NCBI GenBank assembly: GCA_021397845.1
Contig: CM038047.1
Location: 42,325,210 to 42,389,209, forward strand
DNA length: 64,000 nt
Direction: 5' to 3'
Source of the DNA: Areca catechu
Lineage: Eukaryota; Streptophyta; Magnoliopsida; Arecales; Arecaceae
Shown here: positions 24,340-36,846 of the stretch, piece by piece
Position numbering within the stretch: position 1 is the stretch's first letter
How the letters are laid out: every line of letters begins with the position of its first letter
The notes under the pieces: generated by a model
Seen by the model: only the letters and a program-made list of their open reading frames with translations
Told to the model about the DNA's origin: nothing
The model's database searches: none
Position numbers and translations under genes: made by a program

Positions 24340-25530
24340 CATAAAAAATTATATCTTGTGAGACAAAAATACTATGATTTTCAAGATTATAAACATGATA
24401 CCCTTTTTGTCCATATGGATAACCAAGAAATGTACATCGAATGACTCTAGAATCAAATTTATCATGTGACCTTGAATTGTCATGTACATAACATAAGCAA
24501 CCAAATATACGAAGGTGATCATAAGAGAGTGGTTGATTAAATAATACCTCATATGGTGTTTTTTATAGTATAACTAGAGTTGGCAAATGATTGTTTTTAT
24601 ATACAGCCGTAAGCACACATTTCTCCCAAAATTTTGTTGGCAAATTGGCTTTAAATCTAGGTGCTCGAGTCACTCCCAACAAATGCCTATGTTTATGCTC
24701 CACTACTTCATTTTGCTGAGGGATATAAATACAAGATGTTTGATATTCTATGTCCTGAGCCATGTAAGATTGTTTCATAGGTATACATGTAAACTCACCC
24801 TATTGTTACTACAAATGTATTTAATTTTTGAATCAAATTATGGAATATCCATAAAACAAAAAGATACAAGATGAGTTGATGCTTCATATTTATGTATAGG
24901 TAAGTAAACCTAAGTACCACATGAAAAATTATTTCTATGGTAAGGAAATAATGTGAGTCATTAAGAGATGGAGTTAGATATGGTCTCATATGTCGAAATG
25001 AATTAGCTCAAAACAATGAGAGCTTTTATTATTGCTAATAGAAAAAGGAGTTCTAGTTTATTTTGCACGATGACAAATATCACAAATATGATTTTGAAAA
25101 AAAATAAAGGATATATACAAAATCTCAAACAATCTACCAAAAGAAGCATGTCTCATATGCATATGCCAAAGTAAACTAGAAAATTTTGCCATAGCTTGAA
25201 AGATCATGGGGTTTGATGAAAAGTAGTAGTGGTAGATATCATCTCTTTATTTACCCACTCCAATTAGCTTCTTTGAGATAAGGTTATAAAATATACAAAA
25301 ATCAAGACAAAATTAATAACACAAGATAAATCAGAAGTCAATTTGTTAATTGAGAGCAAATTGCATGTGAAATTCTGTATACAAATAACATTACGAAGGA
25401 TTATATCACCAAATAGTTTTAGTTCACCAATATATAAAATAGGAAGACTTATGCCATTTGGCAGTTTGACAAGTCTATCAAAGGGTATGACAGTATGTGA
25501 AGTTAGGATGGTGAAAAACGAGACCATATG
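24340..25530 (-). pseudogene. Copia protease edge, GAG-pre-integrase and integrase
   Basis: 25264-25527 reads VKLPNGISLPILYIG and NLLSINKL, the pre-integrase region. 24563-24778 reads IPQQNEVVEHKHRHLL and LPTKFWEKCVL, the integrase core end (normally PQQNGVVERKHRHLL). The integrase C-terminal side at 24349-24552 contains FGCLCYV-like and FLGYPYGQKGY-like text in broken frames. Stops throughout; inactive. Confidence 0.8.
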
Positions 25531-25689
25531 GTATGATGCTCCACTATCTACAATCTATGTAGCAAACAAAGTAGTTTTACCTGAGAGATGATCATAAGTG
25601 AAAGTCATGACATATGAAGCTTAGCTAGAAGGGGATTGCACACCATTAAGAAAATTTAGCAACTGAGTGTACTATTGCATGTTTAGACT

Positions 25690-26503
25690 TGAAATAGGTG
25701 ACATGTTCATAAACAGCTACAGTTGAAGCTCCTGTATGGTGTTGCTTGCTTCATTAATTCTGTCCATCTTCTATCATGGTTTAAGCTATTTTTTCTTTTT
25801 GTTCTTTTTATTAGTGGGTAATTAATAAGCTCAAAACAACGCTCCTTTGTGTGGCTATGCTTGTGGCAATGATCATACATTCCACTAACATCACATGTGA
25901 TGGAAGAAGTGGTCTTTACAATCATAACCATAGCCTCATAATTAGGTTGCCGCATGGTAGCAATAGATTATTGCTTTTCTTCTTGCAAAATCATGGATAA
26001 AATTTTACTTAAGGAGGGTAATGGATCACTATTAAGGATTTGCAATCATACAGTATTAAAACTCGAATTCAACTTAATGAAAAATAGGTGGATCTTTTCT
26101 ATTTCTCTTATTATAGTGAATGTTTTTCCAGCCCCACACGTACATAGAGGGACAGTGTTATACAAGTGCAACTATCCCATAAAGCTTTAAGCTTTGAATA
26201 ATAGACTATGACTGAGAGCCCTTCTTGTATAGTGAGAGAGAGATTATGCTTAAGCTGATGAATTCTAGAAGCATTATCTTTTGAAAATCTTTCTTTCAAA
26301 TCCATCCAAATGGCATGTGCAGTGTCAGCATATGCTATACTATTGTACAAATCATTAGCAATGGCATTGAATGAACATGATATAACCACGAAATTACACT
26401 TTGTATAAGCTACAAAATAAGAGAAATAAGCATCAAGTTTGGAAATCTTAAAGATGATCAAGGCTCTGATACAATGATAAATCTTAAAAGAATTGATATT
26501 CAT
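25690..26503 (-). pseudogene. Copia gag with zinc-knuckle remnant
   Basis: 26111-26503 reads SIAYADTAHAIWMDLKERFS, the UBN2-type gag domain, and SKLKALWDSC. 25707-25955 carries YDHCHKHSHTKERCFEL, a CCHC knuckle whose first Cys is Tyr. Frames are broken between the two blocks. Confidence 0.8.
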
Positions 26504-26804
26504 TGATTTGTGTCCATTACAAATGATTCAATATATGTATATATATATAAACAATGGCCATGTTATAAAATAGGAAGAAAATATTCATGCTACAAAATAG
26601 AAAAAAATGATCATGCTGCAAAATAGAATTTTAAAATAATATATTTTTTTACTTAAATTCAAATTCAAATTTTGAATTTGAATTAATACTGAAATTATTT
26701 TTTTTATTTTTCTTATACATGCCATTCAAATTCAAATTCAAAATTTAAATTTGAATGCCTAATATAATATCTGATTATCTACCTAATTTATTTGTCGATA
26801 AAGA
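26475..26804 (-). repeat. 5' LTR of the Copia element
   Basis: It starts TGATAAATC (plus strand) next to the primer site and shares the palindromes and AT-rich body of the left LTR. The right edge is placed by eye. Confidence 0.7.
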
Positions 26805-27307
26805 GATCCAGAGAGATTTGAGATAGCCCCACCCTTATTTCAATCGTACAATCCATGGAAGGATGGGAGATTGGGAAAACAAAATAGAGCTCCAAAATCC
26901 CCACCCCTATTTCTATCGGAAACTAGGGGGATTGGTAAGGGATGGAGATAGGAAATGGGGATTGGATTGGAGAAGGATGGAGGCCCATGGGATTCGAGGA
27001 AAAAGAGGAAGAGAGGGAGGGAGATAGGGGTAAGAATAGGAGGAGGTGAGGAAACAAGAAGGGAACCGAGGGGGAAGGAGTGGGGAGAAGATTTCACCCT
27101 CCTTTTCCAAAGGAGCGAAAGGAAGGAAATGAAATAACTTAATAATAATATTGTCCGATTTAGTTTTACTTACTATTTATTTATTTATGGTTGTGTTAAG
27201 GAGGGTTCCGTGGTTGGATCATTCACACGAAATAAGGATTCACATTCCTTTGTATGAATCCACCGTTGGAACGCTGGCTACACAGCTATCAAAATGCTAA
27301 GAACTCA
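26805..27307. other. No recognisable gene; possible foldback element arm
   Basis: A G/A-rich plus-strand run lies at 26940-27130. 27233-27276 resembles, inverted, sequence at 39354-39390 on the far side of the hAT (AAGGATTCAC and ACCRTTGGA shared), hinting that the hAT entered an older inverted-repeat element. Confidence 0.35.
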
Positions 27308-27335
27308 TCTCTACATAGGGCTGGAATTGGGCTGG

Positions 27336-28986
27336 TGTTGCCCAGGTGGCTATCCAAGAGAGGGGTGAATTAAGAATTTAAAAAATTTAAGCAGATAATG
27401 TGCTTTTGAAAATCCCTTTAAGAGTGTTAGGTACTGTGACAGAATAAATACTTGCAGAATCTAAATAAGAGCCAAGAAGCATAACACAAATACACAAAAA
27501 TTATAGTGATTTAGAGTAACCCAGCTCATACATCCACTATCCAAGATACCATTTGAAATTTTCACTATATTCACACCCGAATACAGTATAATTGTTTTAC
27601 AGGCTCACAATTCAAAACTTCTACGCTTTGGTTTTATCGAGATTACCAAAGAAACCCTACATCCTTTGGTTTTAAACAGGATCACCAAAGAAATCCAACT
27701 TAATTTTAACAGGATCATCAAGAACCCAACACTTGGTTTTTATCTAAGGCTCACCAAGAACCTATTTGATTTTTCAAACAGGCTCACCAATAACCCAACA
27801 ATTCAAGATTGAATTGAAAATAAATGCAATAATAAATGACAAACTCTAGTTGTCGGATAGTTGCCGATGCAGCTTGAAAGAACCCCACTTGAATGTACTT
27901 CAATGCTCTTTAATAGCTTCAGTGGCTTCTTTCCAAAGTGCTTCAAGCTTTAGATCAGAGTTGATGAATACTTGAAGGCAAACTTGAATCCTCTTAGTGC
28001 TCTCTTGCTTGTTGGTAGGTTGGATATTCAATAAAGCATTAAAACTTTGAGGAACTTTCTATCTCTTTTTTTTTAAGGAAGTTCAAATCTCTCAAATATA
28101 TGATCTTCTATCATTCAAAGACAGTTTGAGATATTATAGACCATTGAGATGTGATATATGACCGTTGGAGTACCTTTTTGCATTCAAAAAAGAATTCTGA
28201 AACTAGCCGTTATATACCTGAAAATGATATTTGAGTCGGCTCGGATTCTTCGAGTTGATAGGTCGAGTCGCCATTTCTTCAGTAGGATCGGCTCTTTGTC
28301 TCAGGGTGCAAAAACTTTACTCTGGATGAGTCGGCTCTTGAGAAGTCGGCTCGAACTTGGATTGGCTCGCTTCTACTTGGGTCGACTCTTCTTCTCAGAA
28401 TCAGAAAACTTTATTTTGGAGGAGTCGGCTCATTGCAGATCGGGTCGGCTCGCTTTCTCAGGTCTTCAAAATTTATTCTGGCAGAGTCGGCTCAATCTAA
28501 TTGGGGTTGACATGCCTGGCTATTCTCAGAAAACATTAGAAGTGGACTCTGGATTAGTCGGCTCGGATTGCTGCATGCCAGAATCCTTGGTGCGTGCCAG
28601 AATCCTTGGTGCGTGCCATGAGTGGAGTCGGCTCTCTTTCAAGTTGGGTCAGCTCGAGTGACTTCTTCAGAATTTTTACACTTGAACTCAAGAACACTCT
28701 TACCAATACTCTTCAATCATTCAATATAAACCAACTCAAAATGAATTTAAAGCACAATACTCATAGAAGTAACCCTTTTACATGATTTTTCTTAACTTTT
28801 TTTTTGGGTTCTTCTTTACAAAATATGATTACAACACAACTCAAAACAAAAAATATAAGTGTAGGAGTTGAAGTTTGAATAAAGAATTCATCATACAAAA
28901 ACTTGTAAATCACTTGAAGAGTTATCAGTAAAATATGTGCATGCTCCAATGTTTGGTTATCATCAAAATTACTTATGGGGTCAACA
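27336..28986 (-). repeat. Sirevirus 3' LTR (1651 bp)
   Basis: Matches 36847-38420 nearly end to end but holds about 77 bp more. The decamer GAGTCGGCTC and close variants occur about a dozen times between 28225 and 28660. Confidence 0.9.
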
Positions 28987-29000
28987 ATCTTCCCCTTTTT
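28987..29000 (-). other. Sirevirus polypurine tract
   Basis: The complement reads AAAAAGGGGAAGAT directly next to the TGTTG start of the 3' LTR. This primes plus-strand DNA synthesis in LTR retroelements. Confidence 0.8.
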
Positions 29001-29879
29001 GATGATGACAAAATACTAGGCATGAAAAAGTAAGATAAGACTTTACATTTACAAATTTAGTTGTATGATTTTATTTGCAAGAATGTATAAACAAGTAAAA
29101 AAAATTGACACAAATTTTGAACAATACATATTTAAGATATGCTCAACTATTAATGTCAAACCATGGAAGGAGAATTAGAGCAGTGAGAGGTAATCTCCCC
29201 CTCAATAAGATACTCCATGTTTTAATAAACTTTCTATACAAGTTTAGAGCCCAAAAGTTTCAAAATCTTTATGTATCAGAGCTTAAAACTTACTGTATCA
29301 GAGCTTAAAAGGATCTTTATACATCAAAGCATATTGTGTTTCATGTATCAGAGCATAAGCAAATATATTTTATCCTTTTCAAGCTTTATATATCAGAGCA
29401 AAAACTAGAAAAGATCTTATCCTTTTCATGAAAGAATATCTTCATAAATCTCTTCCCCTTTTTGTCAATCAATCAAAAAGGTGAAGTCATTAAAACTTAT
29501 CTTTTGAAATAGATTGAGAAAGATGTTAATATTTGTTTGAGATAATTTTACTTTCTCAAATTCTATTGGATATACTAATTAAAATCCATTACAGTTGCAT
29601 CAAGGACATTGCATAAGCACAAGAAAAGTTTATGACAAAAGAAAACTTTCATTTCATTTAGAGATTTTTAATACAAAGTACAAAATGTAAAAGAGAGAGT
29701 ACATTCAATCACTGTCAAATCTACTCTAGTGTTGGTTGATTGACTCGGAATTTGAATACCAGGAGGTATAGAGGCTATGGGGTTAGCATTTAATACATCA
29801 GATGGTGGAGTAGAAAAAGATCCCTGAGGCCTAAGATGTGGAGCTGGCTGTCTGGGATGAGCAGACTGACCAGCAAAGG

Positions 29880-31525
29880 TTGAAGATTATGGCCTAGGTC
29901 CAGAATGAGGAACAACAAATGCAGCAATGATTCGGCTTGATAGCTGATCTAACTTGAATTGAACTGTGTCCACTTCTTCATCCACCTTCCTTAGATCTTT
30001 ATGCAGTTGGACCAATTCAGATGCTTGCTCATTAGCAAATGCTTCAGCCGAACCCCTCAATCTTCCAAATTCAGCTCTCAAAATTCCAATTCCTTTTGTA
30101 TAATCCTCTTCCATCTTTCTACCTTCTTCCACTGAGCTCATTCTAAATATCAAATTATTCATTTCAGTCCTGAATGCTTCAAGTATAGTATTAACAGATG
30201 TTTAAGGGATTTAGAACTAGACGAAATCATGTCAAGTATGCACTGGTTGTACTTTTGGAGGCTTCAAGAACATCTACTTTGCTGTGCAGATCATTAATTT
30301 TCCTCCAAATTGATCTAATCTCATTTCAACTGACTGGCAAAAGTCGTCAAACATTGTAGCCATTGTAGAAGTGATTGAGTCAGTTAGATTACCCATTTGT
30401 TGTGAAATGAAGTCTTGTAATGTTGATGTGTCAATATTGGGTGTAGGAGGAGCAGTGCCAGGTACAGTGGTATCAGTAGCTGTCTGATCAAAAGCAGGTG
30501 CAATAGGAGTCAAATCAGGTATAGCAGTGTCATGAACAGGAATATCAAAACCTGACAGATTAGGTGAGCTTGGTTGAGGCCGTGACTCAAGAATAAGCAA
30601 TGAAATGTCCTCATCAGCTCGTACCTCACCTTCTTCTTCAACTTCTTCAACTTCAGTAGTATTATCTGACTTTCTCTTCTAGATACCATCAGAAAATAGG
30701 TAACCCATCCTTTGTAATGTTTTTGCAGTGTGAGTATCAGTGTGTTATAAAGGTCTACTATCTTCATCTGTTAAGTCCACATGTGCAGCTTGGAAGAATA
30801 GAGTTAATATCATTCCATAGGATAAACAAGCTTTCACTTTTCTTATAGCCTCCTTCATTTGTGATAACATTATAGCTGGAAGGTTGATTTTATCTCCATG
30901 TATCACCAACTCCATAAAACATAGATCCCTTTCACTAACCCAATTGAAACAACCTGGGTAGGAAGATTCTACTTATAAAATTGTGTAGGAGTTTCATTTC
31001 CAAGGATAGTGAGCTGGCTTTCAGAATTCCAATCTCATTTACATCTTCTTGTTCTAACACAGTTTGAAGTGCCCTTGTTCTATCCTTTAGAACTAAATGT
31101 TATACTCCTTCAAATGGCATCTCCAACATACTGCCCAAACTTTCTTTAGAAACAATGATTTTTTTTTCCTTTACCATAGATTCTATGTGCTGTTCTCCAA
31201 ATCTTAAATTTTCATAAAACATTCTGACTAGGTTGGGATAAGTATTAATATTCAATGAGCACATAAAATCCCAGCCCTGGTTCTCAATTAGGTCACCGAC
31301 AATTAAACTTAATTCCTTGAGAAACTCAAACAAGATTCGTCTACCTGTAGTGACGGGCCGCATTTCAAGAAAAATCTGGTGATGAGGAGAGGGAATGCTT
31401 GGTTCTTCAACTGTTTGAACCAGAACCCTTGAAGAGCTTTCTTTTTGAAACTTTGAATGCCTCTCCTACGGGGCTTGCTCAATACCTTGACGAGGTCTTT
31501 TACTGACTGCTTTTCTTGGAGCCAT
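29880..31525 (-). pseudogene. Extra 3' ORF of the sirevirus (plant transposon protein-like plus coiled coil)
   Basis: Downstream of RNase H and before the polypurine tract, a sense reading starts MAPRKAVSKRPRQG at 31525. After an in-frame TAG near 31466 the same frame gives LFEFLKELSLIVGDLIENQG and NINTYPNLVRMFYENLRFG (31100-31363). These resemble the N-terminal region of the 'putative plant transposon protein' family found in many plant LTR elements. Pro/Thr-rich text follows (30274-30600), then a coiled coil (29887-30162, HKDLRKVDEEVDTVQF). Sireviruses can carry an env-like ORF in this position; no membrane segments or signal peptide are evident here. Function unknown. Confidence 0.6.
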
Positions 31526-31879
31526 TCCCACAAAATGCAATATTCCAAGGGATTTGGAAGGGAAGGATTGTTTGGAAACAATGTCTCGGAGGGAAAGAAC
31601 GAAGAGCCAAGGAAAGAATTGAAAAGAAATAACCCTATGGCTCGACTCAAGAAGGAGTCGGCCCGACATCCAAGCCGGCTCGACTAACAAGTCATCTGCT
31701 CGAGTTGGCTCGAGCAAAGGGAGCACAAAAATGAATTAAAGCCTTTACAAAAAAAATTTACACATAAAGGTAGGAAGAGGAGGTTATCTAGATAATATTT
31801 TCTTAATTTTGTAGGAACTTAGGTTGAGGTTTCTAAAGTGGGTCACATAACCCTAGTTCACATCTAATCATTGCAAATC

Positions 31880-33190
31880 TATCATAATTTAAAGGTTTAG
31901 TAAAAATATCAGCAAGTTAGTTTTCAGTTGACACGAATTCAAGTACAATATCATTATTCAATACATGATCTTTTATGAAATAGTGCCTAATTTCAATATG
32001 CTTAGTTCTAGAGTGCTGAACAGGATTCTTGGCTAAATTTATAGCACTTGTGTTATCACATTTAATTAAAGTTTTGAATTGTGTAACATCAAAGTCTTCT
32101 AGTTATTGTTTAATCCATAACACTTGTGCACAACAACTCCCTGCAGCAACATATTCTGTCTCAGCAGTAGAAAGTGCTACCGAGTTTTATTTCATAAGTG
32201 CCATGTGATTAAGTTCAACCCTGAAAATTGGCATGTACCACTAGTGCTCTTTCTATCAATTTTACATCCAGCATAGTCAGCATCCGAAAAACCAATTAAA
32301 TTTAAAGATAATTTTTTAGAATACCAAAGACCTAAATTACTTTTACCTTTTAGATATTTAATAATTCTTTTAATAGCAAGCATGTGTGATTCTTTAGGAT
32401 TTGATTGAAAATGAGCACACATATATACACTATACAAGATATCAGGTCTACTGGAAGTAAGATATAATAGGGATCCGATCATACCTCTATATAGCTTTTG
32501 GTCAATATTAGATCCATTTTCATCTTTGTCTAGTCTACAGGTAGGGCTCATGGATGTGCTAGCTTCTTTGCTTGTCTTCATGCCAAACTTCTTGATTATT
32601 TCGTTGATATACTTGGCTTGGTTTATAAAGATTCTTTCCTTTGTTTATTTTACTTGTAATCCAAGGAAGTAGTTGAGTTCACCCATAAGGCTCATTTCAA
32701 ACTCGCCGTGCATTAACTCATCAAATTCTTCACAAAGTTTTTTATTAGTTGCACCAAATATAATATCATCAATGTAAATTTGCACAACTAACATATCATT
32801 ACCTTTTTTCTTAATGAATAGAGTTTTGTCAGCATTTCCTCTTTTGAAGTCATTTTCAAGCAAAAATTTGCTAAGTCTATCATCCCAGGCCCTAGGTGCT
32901 TGTGTCAAATCATATAAGGCTTTATTTAATTTAAATACATGATTTGGAAAAGCATGATTTTCAAAATCTGGTGACTGTTCTACAAAAACTTGTTCAGAAA
33001 TAAATCCATTTAGAAAGACACTTTTTGCATCTATTTGAAAAAGTTTAAAATTTATGTAGCAAGTAAATGTAAGAAGTAATCTAATGGTTTCTAGTCTTGC
33101 TATGGGAGCATATGTTTCATCAAAATCAATACCCTCTTCTTGATTGTACCCTTTAGCTACCAACCTTGCCTTATTTCTCATAACCTTACC
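31880..33190 (-). pseudogene. Sirevirus reverse transcriptase and RNase H
   Basis: 32645-33181 reads ARLVAKGYNQEEGIDFDETY, QIDAKSVFLNGFI and VQIYIDDIIFGATN; both catalytic Asp of the YxDD box are kept. 32192-32581 reads YRGMIGSLLYLTSSRPDI and GFSDADYAGCKIDRKSTSG, the RNase H start. Its end continues with stops to about 31880 (STAEAEYVAAGSC, LAKNPVQHSRTKHIEI). RT is the best-preserved part of the element, but stops occur between RT and RNase H. Confidence 0.88.
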
Positions 33191-33360
33191 ATTCTTATCT
33201 AATTGTTCCTATAGACCCATTTGGTTCCTATGATGGGATGGTCTAGAGATCTACTAACTAGAGTCCAAACATTATTCTTTTTAAACTGGCTTAATTCTTC
33301 ATGCATGGCCATCATCTAGTTTGGATCAGTTTCAGCTTCTTCTGAACTGTGTGGTTCAAT

Positions 33361-34870
33361 TTATGAGATAAAGGCTAGGTAGTCATGTGCATCTCTATGT
33401 GCTGACCTAGTCCTAACACCATGAGAAGGATCACCAATAATTAGATCTTTAGGATGTGAAGTTACGTGCCTCCATTTCTTTGGTAAATCAGTATGATCCT
33501 TACTTACCACTTCATTTCTATCTTGTGTTAGCTTGTCTTGTATGCTTAGATCTTCCATCTCCTTTTGTAATGTACCTGCATCATTGTCTATACACTCATC
33601 TTTTCTAGATAGTGACGGGTTAGCTTCATCAAAAATAACATGAATTGACTCTTCTACAGTAAGAGTCATCTTATTAAATACTCTATATGCTTTGCTGTGT
33701 AGTGAATAACCAAGGAATATAGATTCATAAGATTTTGCATCAAATTTTCCTAGATCATCTTTACCATTATTCAACATAAAGCATTTACACCCAAAAATAT
33801 GAAAATAGTTAATATTATGTTTTCTTCCATTCCAAAGCTCATAGGGGGTTTTCTTTGAAATTGGGCATATTAAAACTCGGTTCAATATATAATAGGCTAT
33901 GTTCACCGCTTCTGCCCAAAAGTACCTTGGAAGATTACCTTCACACAACATGGTTCGGGCCATTTCTTTCAAAGTCCTAATCTTTCTCTCTACAACACCA
34001 TTTTATTGTGGTGTTCTAGGAGTGGAGAAGTTGTGATGAATGCCATGCTCAGTGCAATATTCATTAAAGAATTGATTTGGAAAATCAGTCCCGTGATCAC
34101 TTCTTATAGAAATAACAAAAAGATTTTTCTTATTTGAAACCTTTTTGTGAAATTTTTGAAATACATCAAAGGTTTCATCTTTATGTGCAATAAATAATAC
34201 CCATGCGAATCTAGAAAAGTCATCTACAATCACAAAGCCATATTTCATATCTCCTAGGCTTGTGGTCATAGTTGGTCCAAATAAATCTATATGAAGTAGC
34301 TCAAGGGGTCTAGTAGTTGAAATAACATTTTTTGATGTAAAACTCCTTCTAGTTTATTTGCCTAATTGACAAGCATCACATACATAATCAAGATCAACTT
34401 TAAAATGTGGCAAACCTCTAACCAGATTCTTTAAAATTAATTTGGCAATTGTATGCATGCTAGTATGACCCAGTCATGTATGCCACAGTAAGCAAGACTC
34501 CTTGGTCTTAGCAATCATTGCTACTAGACTGGAACTACTAGTCATGGCTAGAAAATTCAGATCCACCACATAGATGTTTCCAAGTTTATGACCAATGAAT
34601 TTGTTGCTAGAGTCAAGAGAGTTAGTTACTATACACATAGATAATTCAAAGATAACCTTGAAGCTTTTATCACAAAGTTGATTAATACTTAATAAATTAT
34701 GCTTCAATTTATCTACTAGCAGCACATCTTCAATAAAAGTACAGGGGGTTATCTTGATCTTACCGATTCCGATTATTTTTCTCTTGCCATTATCATCAAA
34801 AGTAACCGATCCTCCTTCTTTCATTTGTAGGGTGATAAACTGATCTTTGTCACCCATCATATGTCTTGAA
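33361..34870 (-). pseudogene. Sirevirus protease remnant, GAG-pre-integrase and integrase
   Basis: 34474-34860 reads CTFIEDVLLVDKLKHNLLSI, the protease to pre-integrase region. 34003-34269 reads FVIVDDFSRFAWVLF and SDHGTDF, with integrase Asp residues present. After an in-frame stop at 34000-34002 the same frame continues with GVVERKIRTLKEMARTML (integrase Glu present) and KKTPYELWNGRKHNINYFHI. The connection to RT around 33361 is partly open. A single in-frame stop separates the two integrase halves. Confidence 0.88.
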
Positions 34871-34979
34871 CAGCCACTGTCAAGATACTATCTTTTCTTC
34901 AATTTGTGGACTGCAAGACAATCCTGCAAAATAATCGAGTGATTTTAGGTACCCAAGCTAACTTAGATCCTTTCGGGTT

Positions 34980-36804
34980 AGCAAAATTGATTCATTTTGG
35001 AACCCAAATAGTTCTATATTTCAATGCATCAATTTTGGAATTTTTCAAGGAATTGCATTGATGAGATTTATGCCCAAATCTATGACATGTATAGTAAATA
35101 ATTTTATCATACTTGAATGATGCACGCTTTGAAGCTTTAACATATGCAGAAATGGATATTTTTGGTTTGAAAGACTTTTGAGTAGAATTCATAGGAATGT
35201 ACTTTAAGCCATTTGAAACAGAATTTGATGGAAAAGCTTTTTCAGATTTAGTATTTGAAGCTGAAGTTTTTAATGGTACAAATTTTGTTGCTGAATTTTT
35301 TTTGGCATTTAAAGCATTAAATTCAATTCCAGCTTTGCTTTTTGAATCTCTTTGCTCATTCAAAATTAGCTCAAGCTTATTAGAACTCAAAATTTTTTTA
35401 TAAGAGGCTTAAGCTTTTCAATCTTCTTTTTCAAATCATTATTTTCGGCAACTAAAACTTTGTTTTTCTCAACTAAAATATTCTTTTCAGTTTTTAAAGC
35501 AATAATATTATCAGAAAAGATATTTAATTCTTTTTTCAAGATATTACTCTTTTCTGAAATTTCATTCTTTTCTTTTAGTAAAAGATCATTTTGTTTTTTC
35601 AAGGATTTGATTTTAACCCCAGCTTTCTTGAATTTAACAAGCATATCATGAAAGCATAATCCAATTCATTATAAGTAAATTCAGTTTGAAGCTCAGGGGA
35701 TGATACCTCATTTTCAAGACCCATTAAATATAAGTTCACAGATTTTGTGATTTCTTCTTCCATAGATGTTGATGCTTCGCTGTCGCTCCACATCGCTACC
35801 ATAGCTTTCTTTTTCTTTTTCTTAATACCCTTTTTCAACAAAGGACAGTCTGGTTGGATGTTCCCTAGTTTCTTGCATTCATAGCATACAGGCACTTCTT
35901 TTTCCTTCTCTTTTTTCTTGTCCTTTTCTTTGTTATATTCTTTGTTCTTATAGAATTTCTTAAAGTTTCTTCCTTTTCGTCTTCCCAAGAACCTTTTGAA
36001 TCTCCTAATGACCATGGCAACATCTTCATCTTCCATGTCGCTTTCGGTTAAGGAGCATTCTTCTTCTGATTCATCATCCTTTCTTAAATCCATAGCAGCT
36101 TTGAAGGCAATAGATTTCTTCTTCTTTTGATCATTCTCAGATTTGTGCTGCATGGTCAGTTCGTGAGTGATGAGAGATCCTAGCAGTTCATCCAGCTGTA
36201 AGGTATTCAAATCTTTTACTTCCTGGATGGCAGTAACTTTTGGACCCCACTTATCCGGAAGAGATCTTAAAATCTTCTGCACAAGGTCTGCATTGGAATA
36301 TACCCTGCCAAGACTTTTTAACCCATTAATAATATCAGTGAAACATGAAAACATGGCAGAGATTGTTTCATTAGGTTCCATTTTGAATAGTTCATAACTA
36401 TGCACAAGAAGATTAATTTTTGAGGACTTCACTTAGGAAGTTCCTTTGTGGGTCACTTCAAGTTTATCCCAAATTTTTTTTACAGAAGAGCAAATGAAAA
36501 TTTGATTAAACTTGTTACTGTCCAAAGCACAATATAACAAATTCATTGCTTTGGCATTTAACTCACCCATTTTCATGTCATGTTTGTCCCAATCCTCTTC
36601 AGGTTTTGGAACATCCACTCCATCAATTTTAACCATGGGGACATATGGACCCTTCAGAATGACCTTCCACAACTGAAAATTAACTGATTGAATATAAATT
36701 TTCATTCTAGCTTTCCAGCATGCATAATTGGTGCCATTGAAGAGTGGAGGTCTATTGGTTGATTGGCCTTTAGCCAAAGATGTACTCATTGGATGAGCCA
36801 TCAA
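34980..36804 (-). pseudogene. Sirevirus gag
   Basis: Begins MMAHPMSTSLAKGQS at 36804. RPPLFNGTNYACWKARM is the usual Copia gag start, followed by a UBN2-like domain (SYELFKMEPNETISAMF, LRSLPDKWGPKVTAI). A first knuckle CYECKKLGNIQPDC has Asn where His is needed. A Lys-rich coiled coil follows (35387-35644). A second knuckle, YYTCHRFGHKSHQC, has Tyr for its first Cys. The end has TIWVPK, as in sireviruses. One in-frame stop at 36433-36435 and a frameshift near 35640 break it. Confidence 0.88.
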
Positions 36805-36832
36805 TCTTTACTCTTATGTATTCAGAGACACT

Positions 36833-36846
36833 ACTCTGATACCAGT
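36833..36846 (-). other. Sirevirus primer-binding site
   Basis: The complement reads ACTGGTATCAGAG right after the LTR end CAACA, matching the initiator tRNA-Met 3' end. Confidence 0.85.

Larger units (their letters stand above)
22039..26804 (-). mobile_element. Copia LTR retrotransposon, decayed
   Basis: The element reads leftward. The right (5') LTR spans 26475 to about 26804, followed inward by TTGTATCAGAGCC, a one-mismatch tRNA-Met primer site. The left (3') LTR is about 22039-22378, next to a purine tract (complement of 22379-22390). Both LTRs share GATATTCATTGATTTGT and paired ATTCAAATTCAAA palindromes. Between them gag, integrase, RT and RNase H pieces occur in Copia order, all broken. 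No clean target duplication was found. Confidence 0.85.

Noticed and set aside
28158..28661. 167-residue frame within the sirevirus LTR
   Set aside because: The other LTR copy has no equivalent open frame; non-coding LTR sequence.
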